NCBI GenBank assembly: GCA_944990035.1
Contig: CALYLX010000059.1
Location: forward strand, 434,001 to 498,000
Reading direction: 5' to 3'
Origin: Clitopilus passeckerianus
Lineage: Eukaryota; Basidiomycota; Agaricomycetes; Agaricales; Entolomataceae
DNA length: 64,000 bases
The notes beneath the pieces are model-generated. The model did no database searches and was not told where the DNA came from. It saw nothing but the letters and a program-made list of their open reading frames with translations. The position numbers were made by a program, and so were the translations under genes. Shown piece by piece: positions 31,095 through 42,076 of the stretch. Within the stretch, counting starts at the first letter, position 1. Each line of letters starts with the position of its first letter.

Positions 31095-32406
31095 CTAAGG
31101 CAACAGGCCCTTAAACCCTTCATAAAGCCCATGCTGATCTCCCAATCCGTAAGTGAATGTCATACGTTGTAGAATACCAGGACCTTCCCCACTATCGATT
31201 TCAAGCTGCGGAGATTATCACGTTCAGCAGGTGATTTTCTGACACCACCAAGAGATCTTACCAAGGATATAATGTCGTCAAGAAGATGTGCTTGACCCAC
31301 AGCCATGCTATTCCCGCCAACGTAATTCACGTTCACGATATGCACATGGAAGTGATCTATATAAATTTAGTCACGAGCCTATCAAAGAACCTGGGTGAAT
31401 GGCACTTACAATAGCTCGGCTGATAGTGGATATAGGACCTTAACGAACCCGGGCCTAGACCCCACTTCGCCTGAACAATTCTATTGGCCTCTCCTTGAAT
31501 CGCTCGGAGCAGTGGGAGATGAGCTTTCGTCAAGTCACGCAGGCTCCGGATACCGCGGTCCTGAACGAGTGCACAAAGGTACAAAGATGAGAGTGTCTTG
31601 AGATCCCACTTCATATCCGGAAGTATCAGGAACTCGGGACATAAGTAGAGAACCTTGTCTTTCTCTGAGAGGCCTTCCAGGATGTTTTCGACCCTACCGT
31701 ATCAGCAAGATAAGTATGACAAAGCCTAGGTTAGACAGGCACGCACCTACCATTTCGTTCTTGATGGGGGAAAGGCAGCGATATACGGCTTGACAATCCT
31801 CTCGTATAACTCTGGAGTCTCTTTCACCAAGATCTGTTCTTGTTTCGTGTACTAAAATAAACATTCAAGTGTCAATCAGCAAACATATATGAGGGATGGT
31901 ATTTTTACTTCACTAGTAGCAATCATGAACAAGAATTGAACCTATGGATCCATTTAAACTTACCTTTCGAACGTGAACCTCGGTAGCAGGACATATGACA
32001 TTGATCTTGACATCTCTCTCGCGTTCAGGTCCTAGCCATCCAAATAGCCAGGTATACTGTGCAATTTATTTACCGGGTCAGCGATAATCCCCAAATAAAC
32101 TCCGAACCACAGGTGGAATCTAGAAACACCATCAAAGGAAAAACTCACGATATCGGTGCTCTCCTCCAACTCAACCCTCTCAATTATTCCCCTTTCTCCA
32201 ACAAGTTTTACTGCATTCTCGGCTGATAAGGCTGTCTTTTCAATTCTTATGATTCCTTGGACGCGATCTCCTGCTGAGCCTGGCTGGGAGCTTGGAAAAG
32301 ACCCAAGTAAGATCAAGCTATGCGTGAGCGGGTCCTCATTGAGGATGCGTTCAAATTTGAACTTTGAAAGTTTCTGCAGTGAGTTCGGAGCGTCTAGGTG
32401 TGACAT
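31095..32406 (-). CDS. Scavenger mRNA-decapping enzyme DcpS
   Basis: Six exons (32149-32406, 31964-32056, 31751-31851, 31410-31693, 31262-31356, 31095-31205) total 313 residues. The N-terminal domain contains FERILNEDPLTHSLILLG and a YTWLFGWLG-like stretch. The HIT-type catalytic motif follows as HYQPSYYHFHVHIVNVNY, with the conserved histidine triad. The family hydrolyses the m7GpppN cap left after 3'-5' mRNA decay, in cytoplasm and nucleus. Length and domain order fit. The start at MSHLDAPNSL is the first ATG in frame. It is divergent from the nuclear protein gene at 32718, sharing a roughly 310-bp promoter region. Confidence 0.88.
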
Positions 32407-32717
32407 ATCTCGTGCCTCTATGTCTCTATGAAAGCAATCGCCCTTCGATTGGCACTGGTGTAGTTGTTGCAAAGCGTCAAGGTGTTGAACACGGCGGACG
32501 GTGCGACCGATTGATCGTGGGTGATCCAGCCGCCGAGCCCGAAAATCTTATCAGATAGTTGGCTTCCCCTGTAATTTGAAATGCTCCTCATGATCAGAGC
32601 TAAAGCGTTATAAATGACGTATCCTCTCCTTTCAATTTATTCATAAAAGCGAGTTTTACATACGTACACAGCAACATAACTTGTTGTAAAACTTTGACCT
32701 GTAACGTGGGAACAACC

Positions 32718-34180
32718 ATGCCGACGACTCGCAGACAAGCAGCTGAACAGGAAAATGGTGGTGTCAAAGCTGCTAATGGGAATGGACACTCCGGCCACGC
32801 CGCAGATTCAAAAAAGCAACCTGTCAGAAGAGGCAGGAAAGCGAGTAAGCTTGAAGAGAGAGAGAAAGCAGAAGTTGGGGAAAAGAGGGAAGTTGACGCT
32901 GTGAAAGATACCAGCGGGGATCAGAAAGGTGCGAACACGGAGGAACCGCCTACAAAGAAGGCCAAAACGGAAGCGGAACCTAAACAATACGAGAAGAGAA
33001 AGGGAGGTAAGAAATCGTACGAACGCTTAACAGGTATGATTATTTTGAGAAAAGTCACATCCAATTAATGAGGGTTTACAGGAACTATCGAACGAGGCCA
33101 TATCTACTTCTTCTACCGAAACAAAGTCCAAACCGAGGAAGCTCACTCCATTGACGACGTCAAGAATCTCCACATGCTCCTCGTTCCACGGCCTCCTGAT
33201 TTCGCAGCACATTCCAGCGACGAATCTGCATCCATCCAGAAAGGCCAGCGTAAGGCGGATAGAGACCCGGACGAGGCTGAAGACGCTGCCATGCAAGTTG
33301 TCGAACCAGGATCCGACGCCGTTCCGGCTCCTGAAAAGCTGAACGATCCCAGAAAGAAGTATAGACTCGTAGTCATTGGGAAGAAGAAACTCCCAGATCC
33401 CGAAGAAGGTGGTGCAGGAAGGGGAAGAAAGCAGATATTCTGGGCGACTGTGAGCGCTGTTGGAGAGGATCTGAAGTCGTTAGAACGGGGATTGGGCGAG
33501 AAGACTTATGATACCAAGACACGAGGTTAGTGATAGTGATTTTTTCCGGGACGATTGTGCTGAAGCACACACTTGGATAGGGACGAGACACGAAGAACCT
33601 GCCCGCCTCGCAGCGCGAGGTGCTTACGCCCTGGTGAACAACGTCCCAGACGTCCCATCCAAAGCCTCAACGCACTTCGGATACATCATCTCCCACCCCT
33701 CCTCGATGGGCGAAGTCCAAGAAGAGCTTGGGATCCGCGAGGCGGCGGCGTTCGTCATGCAAGTTAAGAACCCGTTGGCTCCGGCTGCTGGTCCTCAGCA
33801 GGTTCATAGCAAAGGTGCGGACTATCCAAAGGAAATCTTGGATCAGGTATTTGGGAGGGGTGTCAAGGGCAGGGATGAGTATGGGCTGAGGTTTACGGGC
33901 TGCGATATGCCGGAATTGTTGGATTACGAGGGTGCTGAGTTGCTATTGATTGCGGACACAGGCACCGAAGAAGGTGTTGAAGAGAAGCTCGGCGAGGGTC
34001 GAGGCGAGGGTAAGCATCGTCGTGATTCATTTCTATAATTTGGCTAACTGAAAAGTACTTGCAGCTTTACAGAAACTCGAGGAGAAAGAATCTAACGAAA
34101 CCACCGATACCATTTTCAAAGAGCTTGCTATGGACAACGAGAAGTTCCCGGCAGATCCTCTTGAGGGAAATTGGATCTAG
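32718..34180 (+). CDS. Conserved fungal nuclear protein, function unassigned
   Basis: Four exons (32718-33033, 33082-33525, 33581-34009, 34065-34180) give 434 residues. The first 100 residues are Lys/Glu-rich with likely nuclear localisation signals (RRGRKASKLEEREK, PPTKKAKTE). A conserved core follows, beginning GTIERGHIYFFYRNKV and HMLLVPRPP and continuing with RLVVIGKKKLP, then YIISHPSS and FVMQVKNP. I recall similar fungal proteins labelled BTB-domain transcription factor, but I see no BTB fold pattern, so I do not use that name. The ATG chosen is the first in frame after the divergent promoter. Confidence 0.7.
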
Positions 34181-34385
34181 AGAGATCCAAAACCAATCTA
34201 TCTATACATGTAGCATAGCAGTTCCTGGAGTTATTATAGGGATACAGTGGTCAAGAATTCTATCGCCAGCACCTCAGGGTTCAAGACAGAACCAGGGAAG
34301 CGTGACTAGATTTGCGTGACAGGCGGTGTGACCTTCATTTTCTCTTCCCAAAATCGACCCAAGGTCGGGCAACAGGCAACTCAGT

Positions 34386-36489
34386 ATGAGTCTCTCTTTT
34401 CTTTTGCCGTCTAAGGGCGACGAGGCTGTGGACTCAGAGCTTGATTCCTTATTTAAAACCAATGTTAGTACCGAAATTTCTCACTGTGATCAGGATCCAA
34501 CTCTTTTGTGCGAACAGACTTCGGTAGCTGGGCCATCCAGTCGACCCGCGGCCGCTGCCTCTTCACAAACGACGGCAAAGAGCACCAAAGAAACTGGGAA
34601 GAAGAGGAAAGGGGATGTCCAAGTGACAGAAGAGCCTACTAAACGCCGGAAAGGCGAATCTCAAAATGCTGCCGCTGCCGCTGCCTCTCCGAAACCCAAG
34701 GTGAAGGAGACGAAGACTACAGAAAAGAAGAAGGCTGCAAAGAAGGGCAAGAAAGGCAAAGCAAAAGTACCTGATGATGAGGAATTGGAGGAGGAACATT
34801 CGGACGTGGAGAATGCGTATCTCAAAGTACGCGATCGACAACCTGCCCAAGCATCAGGACGTCCAGACGTCGAACAACCATCGGAAGGCGAAGGGGATGA
34901 TGATGATGATGATGATAAGGAAGGAGATATACCACTGCACGAGTCGTTGAAGAAGGACAGGGGGAGTTCTTCGCGCTCAGGGCCTAAAACGAAATATGTG
35001 CCCCCCAACGAGACACCAGAACAGAGGAACCAGCGGACGATATTCGTTGGGAATCTGTCTGCGAATGTCGCTCAAAAACGGGTATGCATCGCTCGTTGTG
35101 TTAATATGCCTCTTTTTGACCCAATTTGGTGTGCGTATAGCCACTTCAAAAGCAATTGCATCGACACATCCTGCAATTCATCACCACCGCGAAAATTGAA
35201 TCGACAAGATTTCGTTCTGTTGCATTCGCTACCCCTACGGCAGACCTTGACAATGAACCCTCAGACGGCAAGCCTACAAAGCCGCCTGGTACTTCGGATT
35301 CGTCTTCCAAATCTACCCGCCAACACGATTTGCACAGAGCATCTGCATGGCGCGACCGTCAAGAGGACGAATCTATCAAAAATGACGAGAAGAAATTCCT
35401 CACCCCGAGTCAAAAGAAGAAGATTGCATTCATCAACCAGGAGTTTCATTCTACTGCTGATACGGTCAACGCATATATCGTCTTTGCCCATCCGATTTCC
35501 TCAGAGCAACGCCCAGCAAATCTTCCACCGCCTCCAGAGGTCATGGATCCCTACACTGCTGCGAGGATGGCTGCTATGAAATCCGACGGGACAATATTCA
35601 TGGAGAGGTCGATCCGGGTGGATCTAGTCGGGGTGAAGGGTGGTGCAGCAACCACAGGTACCAAGGAAGATGGTGCGACCGAAGAGCTGGCTCTGGTCGG
35701 CGCAGATCCAAAGCTTTCCGTCTTCGTCGGAAACCTGGATTTCGCCAGTAAAGAAGACGATTTGCGGGTCTTCTTTGAAGGCGTTGTTACTGCCGAGAAG
35801 GGAGCGCCGCCATCTGGAGATGAAAATACCAGGAACCAGGGATGGGTGACAAGGGTGAGGATTGTCAGGGATAAGGATACGCAGATGGGGAAAGGATTTG
35901 CTTACGTTCAGTTCGCTGTAAGAGCTATCCCAGGTTTCTACGATCTCATGCTCATTCATTGACACTTCATTCACAGGATCGAGAATGTGTCGATGAGATC
36001 CTGGCTATGGAGGAAGGCAAGCTCAAATTTGCGAAACGAAAACTCCGCGTACAGCGTTGCAAGACTCTTCCCGGATCCTCTGCCTCGACACGGCAGATCA
36101 CGGCCGAGAAGAAGAAAACTGAGCAGGGGTCCGCCAAGCAATCTGCACCTACCCCAATTGTCATCCCGAGTGTACCCAAGGGGGATCCTAGACTCGGGGA
36201 AAAGCTCGCTGGCCTATCCAAGGATGCCAGAAAACAAGCGAAAGCTACGGACGCAGACCGTGTAGCACGAAGATTGGCGAAGAAGAAAGCGAGGAATGCG
36301 ATGCAGGCCAAGGGTGGCCCTGGGGTTAAGGCTGGAGACAAGGATGGGAAGGAGCGTGTGAGAGTGAGGAAGAGTGGAAAAGTTCCTGGTGGATCTGTGT
36401 CGGGTAAGCCGAAGGTGAAAAAGGTGAAATCAGGGAAGGTTCGCAGCGAAAAGGCAATTTCGAAGATGAATAGGAAGAAGTCCGGGTAG
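34386..36489 (+). CDS. Nucleolar RNA-binding protein, NOP12/RBM34-like
   Basis: Three exons (34386-35081, 35141-35917, 35977-36489) total 661 residues. A long Lys/Glu/Asp-rich N-terminus contains an acidic tract. The first RRM begins at QRTIFVGNLSANV and is split by an intron. The second runs from KLSVFVGNLDFASKEDDLR through GKGFAYVQF to KFAKRKLRVQRC. The C-terminus is strongly basic. Domain order and length match Nop12, which works in pre-25S rRNA processing in the nucleolus. The first RRM shows the insertion typical of this family. Confidence 0.82.
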
Positions 36490-38870
36490 TGTCTTGTTCG
36501 TCGCTCTGCCCTGTTCGCCTTAAATGGAAGTATCCTCTACTTTTGACCTTTGATCACAAGTCAGAGACTGGCTGACGATGGTAAGAAGATAGCTCAAGAC
36601 AGACTTTTCATGAGGTGTCGGTGCGGTCCACGCGCTTCGACACGTACTGTCACGCGGTGCACGTGAAATACTCGCGCTCGTCACGTCACTAATACCGGGT
36701 TTCGGGCCCGCTAGCTGCCTGGTCGTGCCTTCAAGACGAAGTTGGCCTGCACACATTACCTCGACCCCTACCGTGGACATCACTTGCTATGTCGCTGAGA
36801 TATTTAAATTTACCGCCTGTCTAACTGGGTTCCTTACGTTCGCCTATCTTTGGTCCTTCACGGAACGACGCTTTCTCCCAGCACTGAATCTCTGCTCTTA
36901 CCCGGATCGACGTTCTGACGCGCCACAATCCCTGGCGAGCGTCGCTGCTTCCGGTTGTTTCCTGTGCAATTCAGTTGCAAGGGATCACTCAACTCCGATG
37001 GGAGTTAATGAACGTGAATTGCACACGCACATTGGCAATATCAGCAAATAACCTGACCAGGGGGCCTCATTCATACGGTGTCCCCCGACTCAGTACAATG
37101 ACGTTGCGCGTGGAGTTAAGAATCTCAGGTACACCAGCTCGCATGGAAGAGCTTTGGAATCTGTTCTCCCGACGCAGGTTCGGCGAGGCCTCACAAATGA
37201 ACAGTGGCAACTAGAAAGACCAGCAACCCAACATTTGCACAGGGTTGCGCCCCCCTTAACCCACGTGGCATTATCGACCCCAACGCAGCCTCCTTTGTTA
37301 CCTGGCCGTACTGCTGTGATGAGCGGCCCTAATGCAGAGAACTTTGAGGTGCCACAGCAGCAAGGGCGCAGGCCGTAGCGCTGGGGTTTCCCGGAGTTTT
37401 CATGACTCCTTTTGATGTCAAGTTGGCATACAGACCCACGGAAGGATAACGTAGCCTACGGCACGACCACTCTGGCTTGGCTGAAGCTCCATGACTGGAT
37501 TTCTGTGTCGCATGGTCAAGATGCCGTATTCAATGCCGTATTCGTGTTGTATCACTTGTGTCAAGGACCACAGTCCGATAATAGCCAGGTGAATTGAAAC
37601 ACCTTATCTACTCTGGGGGCATACATAAAAGTTCTTTGCAGCCACCATATAGACCCTCCCTCTAGATTACCCAGGAGAAGGTGGCGATATAGCGGTCCAT
37701 TAAGGCATTCCAACGCGTCATTGAGTTGTCATCTTTCCGAAAATGCCCCATCTTCAGCAAGTCATGAGGCCTGCCACCCAAAAGTGAGATTAGAATATGT
37801 AGGACATGGCAGCCATCTTCACGGCAAGTTAATGCCTCCACCAATTTATCTTTATTCCGACGGCAAGACAGCTCTTTAGAAAAACGTGTGAACAGTCTCG
37901 CCCTAGCACGTCGAAGTTGCTGTGGATTGGCCGCGTCACATGAGCGCTGCCTTTTCTACAATCAGCTCCCGGATGGTTGGAATATTTCGCCGGAACTTTC
38001 AGGCACTCTGAGAAATGGGCACGCGTGGGCGACATCTTCCTACCAAGCAAAGCTAGTATATCGAGATTCTAAGATCTCAGGCTCCCGCCACAGCATGACC
38101 CTCTGGAGCTGCAGCATTAGGCGAGAGAAAGGCTCAGATGCAAACTCAGATTTCCGGGCAGAGATGACAGTTTTCTTTGTAGAAATTCGCGAAATCGGTC
38201 GACCATGCGATTTAGCGCTTTTTAAACAAGAACAAGTCAGCTGTCATTTGTATTCTGATTCATCCAGAACCTAAGAGATAACCTTTTACCGTAGACAACA
38301 ACGGTCCAGATCAAGATTCTCAGTACTATCAGCTCGTATAGATATTCCTGGTTTTATTAACGGAACGGTGTAAGAGATAGGCGTCGCCAGTGCACCACAG
38401 AATCGGATATGTATAGACCGGAATATCAACCCACGTGGAACCGCAACTGACAGGAAATGTATAGGGTGAGAAAGATATAGCAAGATTAGGTGCGGTCGGG
38501 GGAGATTCGGTGTGGTCCATTGCAAGGAAGCAAACTGGGATCGGCATTGAGCTCGGCCTAATAAAGACAGTAGTAATACGATAAGCGACGACAGGGGATA
38601 AGTATGCCCGAGCCCGAGTGTTTGTTGCATCCCGAGACTGCGAGACATCGTGCAAGTCCTCGTATGGGGCTCGCGAATCCGCTAACGAGGCAGATGAAGG
38701 CGAGTGAGGCTAAGAAATAGATTGTTATCAGCATTCAATATTGATCATCAGACGCAGATACGTGAGCTGCCACAGGTGGGAAGCCCGGGGAGGAGAGTCT
38801 GAGGTGCAGCAAAAAGGAACAAGCCTCACATTGGTGACCCATGACATGATTCTGTCATCTTCACATCCGG
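36490..38870. other. Gene-poor stretch
   Basis: About 2.4 kb with only short open frames lacking splice support or recognisable domains. Near 37410 an 18-bp match to the right end of the type 2 MITE is probably a fragment of that family. No RNA gene was seen. Confidence 0.4.
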
Positions 38871-39479
38871 TCATGATTGCGATCGATCTCTAAGCAGGCC
38901 CATGCTCCGTCCCTGTAACTCTGGGGTATGCGATGGACCCTCTCGCGGTACATCGACAGCACGCATGACGCATGTACCAGGTTCCCCCTGCGTTTTGATT
39001 GTGAAATTCTTGATTTTGGCTTGCTCATCGAAGACGAGCATACAACGAAAGTTTTCGGTCCAACTTCTGCCGCTTTGTCGCCATGTCCATATGATACTTG
39101 CGCTTATAGTCACTGCGTTCGAGGTAGACCTCCGAACATCGCTCCCGTCTGAGGGTTGAATGGAGTGAACAGTGAGGTTGGTTCGCTTCCAGTGGGTGGC
39201 GATTAAATCAAAGTATGATCGGACAGCATTAGCACCACAGAGTAGGGACCCTCCGGGATTGGTGCAGACAGCAGGGCAGTGCTGTATGGAGACTGGCTGC
39301 GTTGAAGAAAAGTAGGAGAGCAGCGTGAGTGGCGAGGTATCATTGGACCCAAAGGCTTTTAGGAAGCGTTTGGCAGTGTCGACGAGTTGTTCGGAGGAGG
39401 GTGCTGCTCCCGCTATGTCAGACGCAGTATCGGGGAAAGCAACAGGTAGTGAAGGGTATCTCGCTTGAGCCATGAGCAT
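38871..39479 (-). CDS. NTF2-like (SnoaL-type) domain protein
   Basis: Single-exon frame of 202 residues. Sequence from about residue 30 (VDTAKRFLKAFGSND) to about 170 (ENFRCMLVFDEQAKIKNFTIKTQ) has the helix-then-curved-sheet layout of NTF2-like proteins, with a repeated pattern of hydrophobic strands. No catalytic residues can be assigned and no signal peptide is evident. ATGs at 39479 and 39473 are both possible starts. The product is hypothetical; fold assignment is by pattern only. Confidence 0.5.
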   Translation of the reverse strand: MLMAQARYPSLPVAFPDTASDIAGAAPSSEQLVDTAKRFLKAFGSNDTSPLTLLSYFSSTQPVSIQHCPAVCTNPGGSLLCGANAVRSYFDLIATHWKRTNLTVHSIQPSDGSDVRRSTSNAVTISASIIWTWRQSGRSWTENFRCMLVFDEQAKIKNFTIKTQGEPGTCVMRAVDVPREGPSHTPELQGRSMGLLRDRSQS

Positions 39480-40463
39480 TGTGAGCGTATTATTTGTGAT
39501 TTAGTCCTAAGGCTGGGGCTTAGAAGGTGGGCGAACTGGAAGAATTTCAGGGCGTCAAGGAGTATTGCCTTAAGTATTGGACCCGGTGCCGGATATAAAT
39601 TTCATATTTAGCTCAAACCCAAGCCACAAGAAGAATGTGATCTCGAGACCAAGGGCCTTGATTAAGTCATAGCGTTAAGCGGGTTCGGGCAGAAGGGTTC
39701 GGCTGAAGACGGGGATATCAGCCTTTCTGTAGAACGTGGCTAAGGACGCACGTCACATTGTGGTTAACTTACTCTTGTCCATGGATCTGACCGGTGCTGC
39801 GATATGAACGTGGAGACCATGGAGGGTGATTGAGTTCCATAGGCACGGTACGGCCGCACTCCCTGAAGGGACAGTTATAATGGTAATTTATTCGCATGAT
39901 CGAGTGGCAGTATCCAGAGGCATGGGGTAAGAATTACCCAAAAAGTCACCCCTTGTAGCTAATCAGTGCGAGAACATTGGACTGATTATGGTTCCTGTCC
40001 AAGCCAGAATATAACCACGGCTACAGACGTCAATCTTGACACATCTGGCTGGATCGCTCGGCCTGCTGTCGGTGATGACTGTATCGGCCTCGGCCATGCT
40101 GTACTGAGATTCCATGGACGAATTCCATGGAAAGTTGGGCATGTGGTGGCGTTGAATGGAGGTGAGCTAGATCTCTTCAAGGCTCTGTTGCAAATGACTT
40201 GTATTTGTGGCTAGAACTGGAGAAGATCAGGCAACAGTACTGTATACATCTAGTCGCCGATAAGAGAGATTTGACAGCTGATCTGCGTTTGATGCAACAA
40301 AGATTGTTCGAACCAAAAATGGGCATTCCCAACTTTATTACTCCTTGGTAGTACAGGGTAGAGAAGCACAGCAATGTCCGACAGAGGCATACAGTAGTAA
40401 TATTATATCAGTAACTAAAACAGCCGCTGCCCCAGGACTCACTATTGAGTAACAGGCTCTGGC
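39480..40463. other. Intergenic, nothing recognised
   Basis: Roughly 1 kb between two minus-strand genes, likely including the promoter of the NTF2-like gene and the 3' UTR of nothing else recognisable. No repeats or RNA genes were seen. Confidence 0.4.
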
Positions 40464-41595
40464 TCAGAGCAAGAAAGGAACAACAATCTTCCTCTGGCGA
40501 GGGTAATTCTCCCCGAATTTCTGCTTATACCATTCATGCCCCCGGTAAGCCCTGGGAAGCATCAAGACCACCTCTGAGAGCAGGAAAATCCACGGCGGAG
40601 AAAGGTTAGGTGCGAAGAGGTAGGCTGGATCCGATATCACCGACTTGAGGGCAGCCCAGGACACGGGTCCCATTGGCGCCGGGATCGGCGAGGCGGCCAG
40701 AGCAAAGCCGAACCACTCGACCCATTCGCAAAAGTAGTTCGGGTATGAGACATACTCGTATAGCCAGCCGTGAGGGATCGCGTAGTGCTCCTTCTGGGGT
40801 CTTGGTTTAGCTCCGTTTTCTTGGCTTTTGGCATCCTCTGCTCCCGAACCATTGCTCGAGTCCCCCTCTGCCTTCCCCTTCCCCTTGCTCTTCGCCTTGC
40901 GGCGTATATTAAGGAGGATCTCGTCATGCCAGACGTTACCAGCAAACCCAACCGCCCAGAGCGAAAGTCCAATCCAGAATGATGGCCTGCGGTAGGCACT
41001 GGTGCTGGACAGGAAAATTCGGGCGTATGTCGAGGAAAGATAGGAGCCCATCAGGGATCCATTCGTGAGGTTGAAAAGGACCGCCGCGAGAGGTACAATG
41101 ATGTGCGATTTCGAGCGGGATGGGGTACGCAAGGGGCTAATGAGAGCCCGGTTCGCGTAGTGGGCAAGATAGGCTGCTACAAGGATTGTCCGTGGGGTAG
41201 GTATCCATGAGGTTGATGTATATTGCGTAGCGTAGAATGATAGCGGTGCGGCCAATAACGTTAACACAAAACAGATGGGAGACACTAATTCCATGACAAT
41301 CCATGACTTGATACCTGAGTTAAGCAAGATATGTATCAGTTCCTGAATTTCGCGCAATTAATCAAGGCAGCACGCACCGTCGACCAAGAAGATACTGTGC
41401 TCAGATGGGGTGAAGCGTCCAAAGGGTGCGTTAATCACGAACAGCACGGGATATATCGCCAGAGATGTCAGAGTAAACCATTTCCTGGCCTCTGGAAAAT
41501 CCTGTCAGTGAGTACTCGTACCACAATGCCCGCAAAAGGCTGCAGGACGTACCATTATACAGCAGAGCAGCTCCCGCTCGGGAAACTTCCACCAT
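40464..41595 (-). CDS. Steroid 5-alpha-reductase family membrane protein (canonical copy)
   Basis: Exons 41553-41595 (43 nt), 41378-41491 and 40464-41314 give 335 residues. The N-terminus reads YNEARKWFTLTSLAIYP. Several hydrophobic segments follow, then the family's C-terminal signature: GNVWHDEILLNIRR, YEYVSYPNYFCEWVEW and HEWYKQKFGENYP with a VPFLL end. These correspond to the NADPH-binding motifs of 3-oxo-5-alpha-steroid 4-dehydrogenases; the usual NYFGE reads NYFCE here. A Lys/Glu/Ser-rich loop of about 35 residues is inserted in the middle. It is an ER membrane reductase of unknown substrate. A divergent paralogue lies at 46842-47904. Confidence 0.85.
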
Positions 41596-41787
41596 CTTCG
41601 TAGGCTAGCAGTTTCAAAGAAGATTCACAGGTGAAAGCTGGGAATTGCCCTTTCAACGACCCAATCTGCAATACCAGCGCTTTGAATGGAGCTGGGCGTC
41701 TGACGACAAGATGATGATGGTGGTTCGAATAAAGAAGTTACCCCGATCAACAAACCACATGATCCTTCAAGATGTATGGTTTATTAT

Positions 41788-41884
41788 GGGCGTTTAGCGC
41801 AGTGGTAGCGCGTATGCTTTGCAAGAAGCACCCCGGTGCAACGATGTGTGTATAAGGTCCAGGGTTCAATCCCCTGAACGTCCA
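41788..41884 (+). tRNA. tRNA-Ala (TGC) with intron
   Basis: The acceptor stem GGGCGTT pairs with AACGTCC and has the G3-U70 wobble that marks tRNA-Ala. The D arm is GCGC..GCGC. The anticodon stem TATGC pairs with GTATA after a TTTGCA anticodon loop (anticodon TGC). The T arm is CAGGG-TTCAATC-CCCTG. About 25 nt between the anticodon loop and the 3' half is an intron at the usual position. A T-run just downstream can end Pol III transcription. Confidence 0.85.
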
Positions 41885-42076
41885 ATTTTTTCCCCGCTTT
41901 CTCCTATTATTTGGTACAGCGAAATTGGCATAAGTTTTTCATCGTCAAGTGGTTCCATTCTAAATTTGTTTATTCAGACGCCGTCTATTCTCCTGGAGTA
42001 CACTAACTCGACATGAGGTCACTATTAACATATTCCGAATCATCTAATACGTGCAACCTTTGCTGAATCTCGTCGT

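Noticed and set aside
26487..36489. Idea that the housekeeping block is a co-regulated cluster
   Set aside because: The genes are on both strands with separate promoters and unrelated roles; gene order alone is no evidence.
36725..37378. Short plus-strand frames in the gene-poor stretch
   Set aside because: No splice support, no recognisable domain and biased composition.
38286..38655. Minus-strand frames of 108-120 codons
   Set aside because: No motif, no consistent frame with neighbouring sequence and no splice context; treated as chance.
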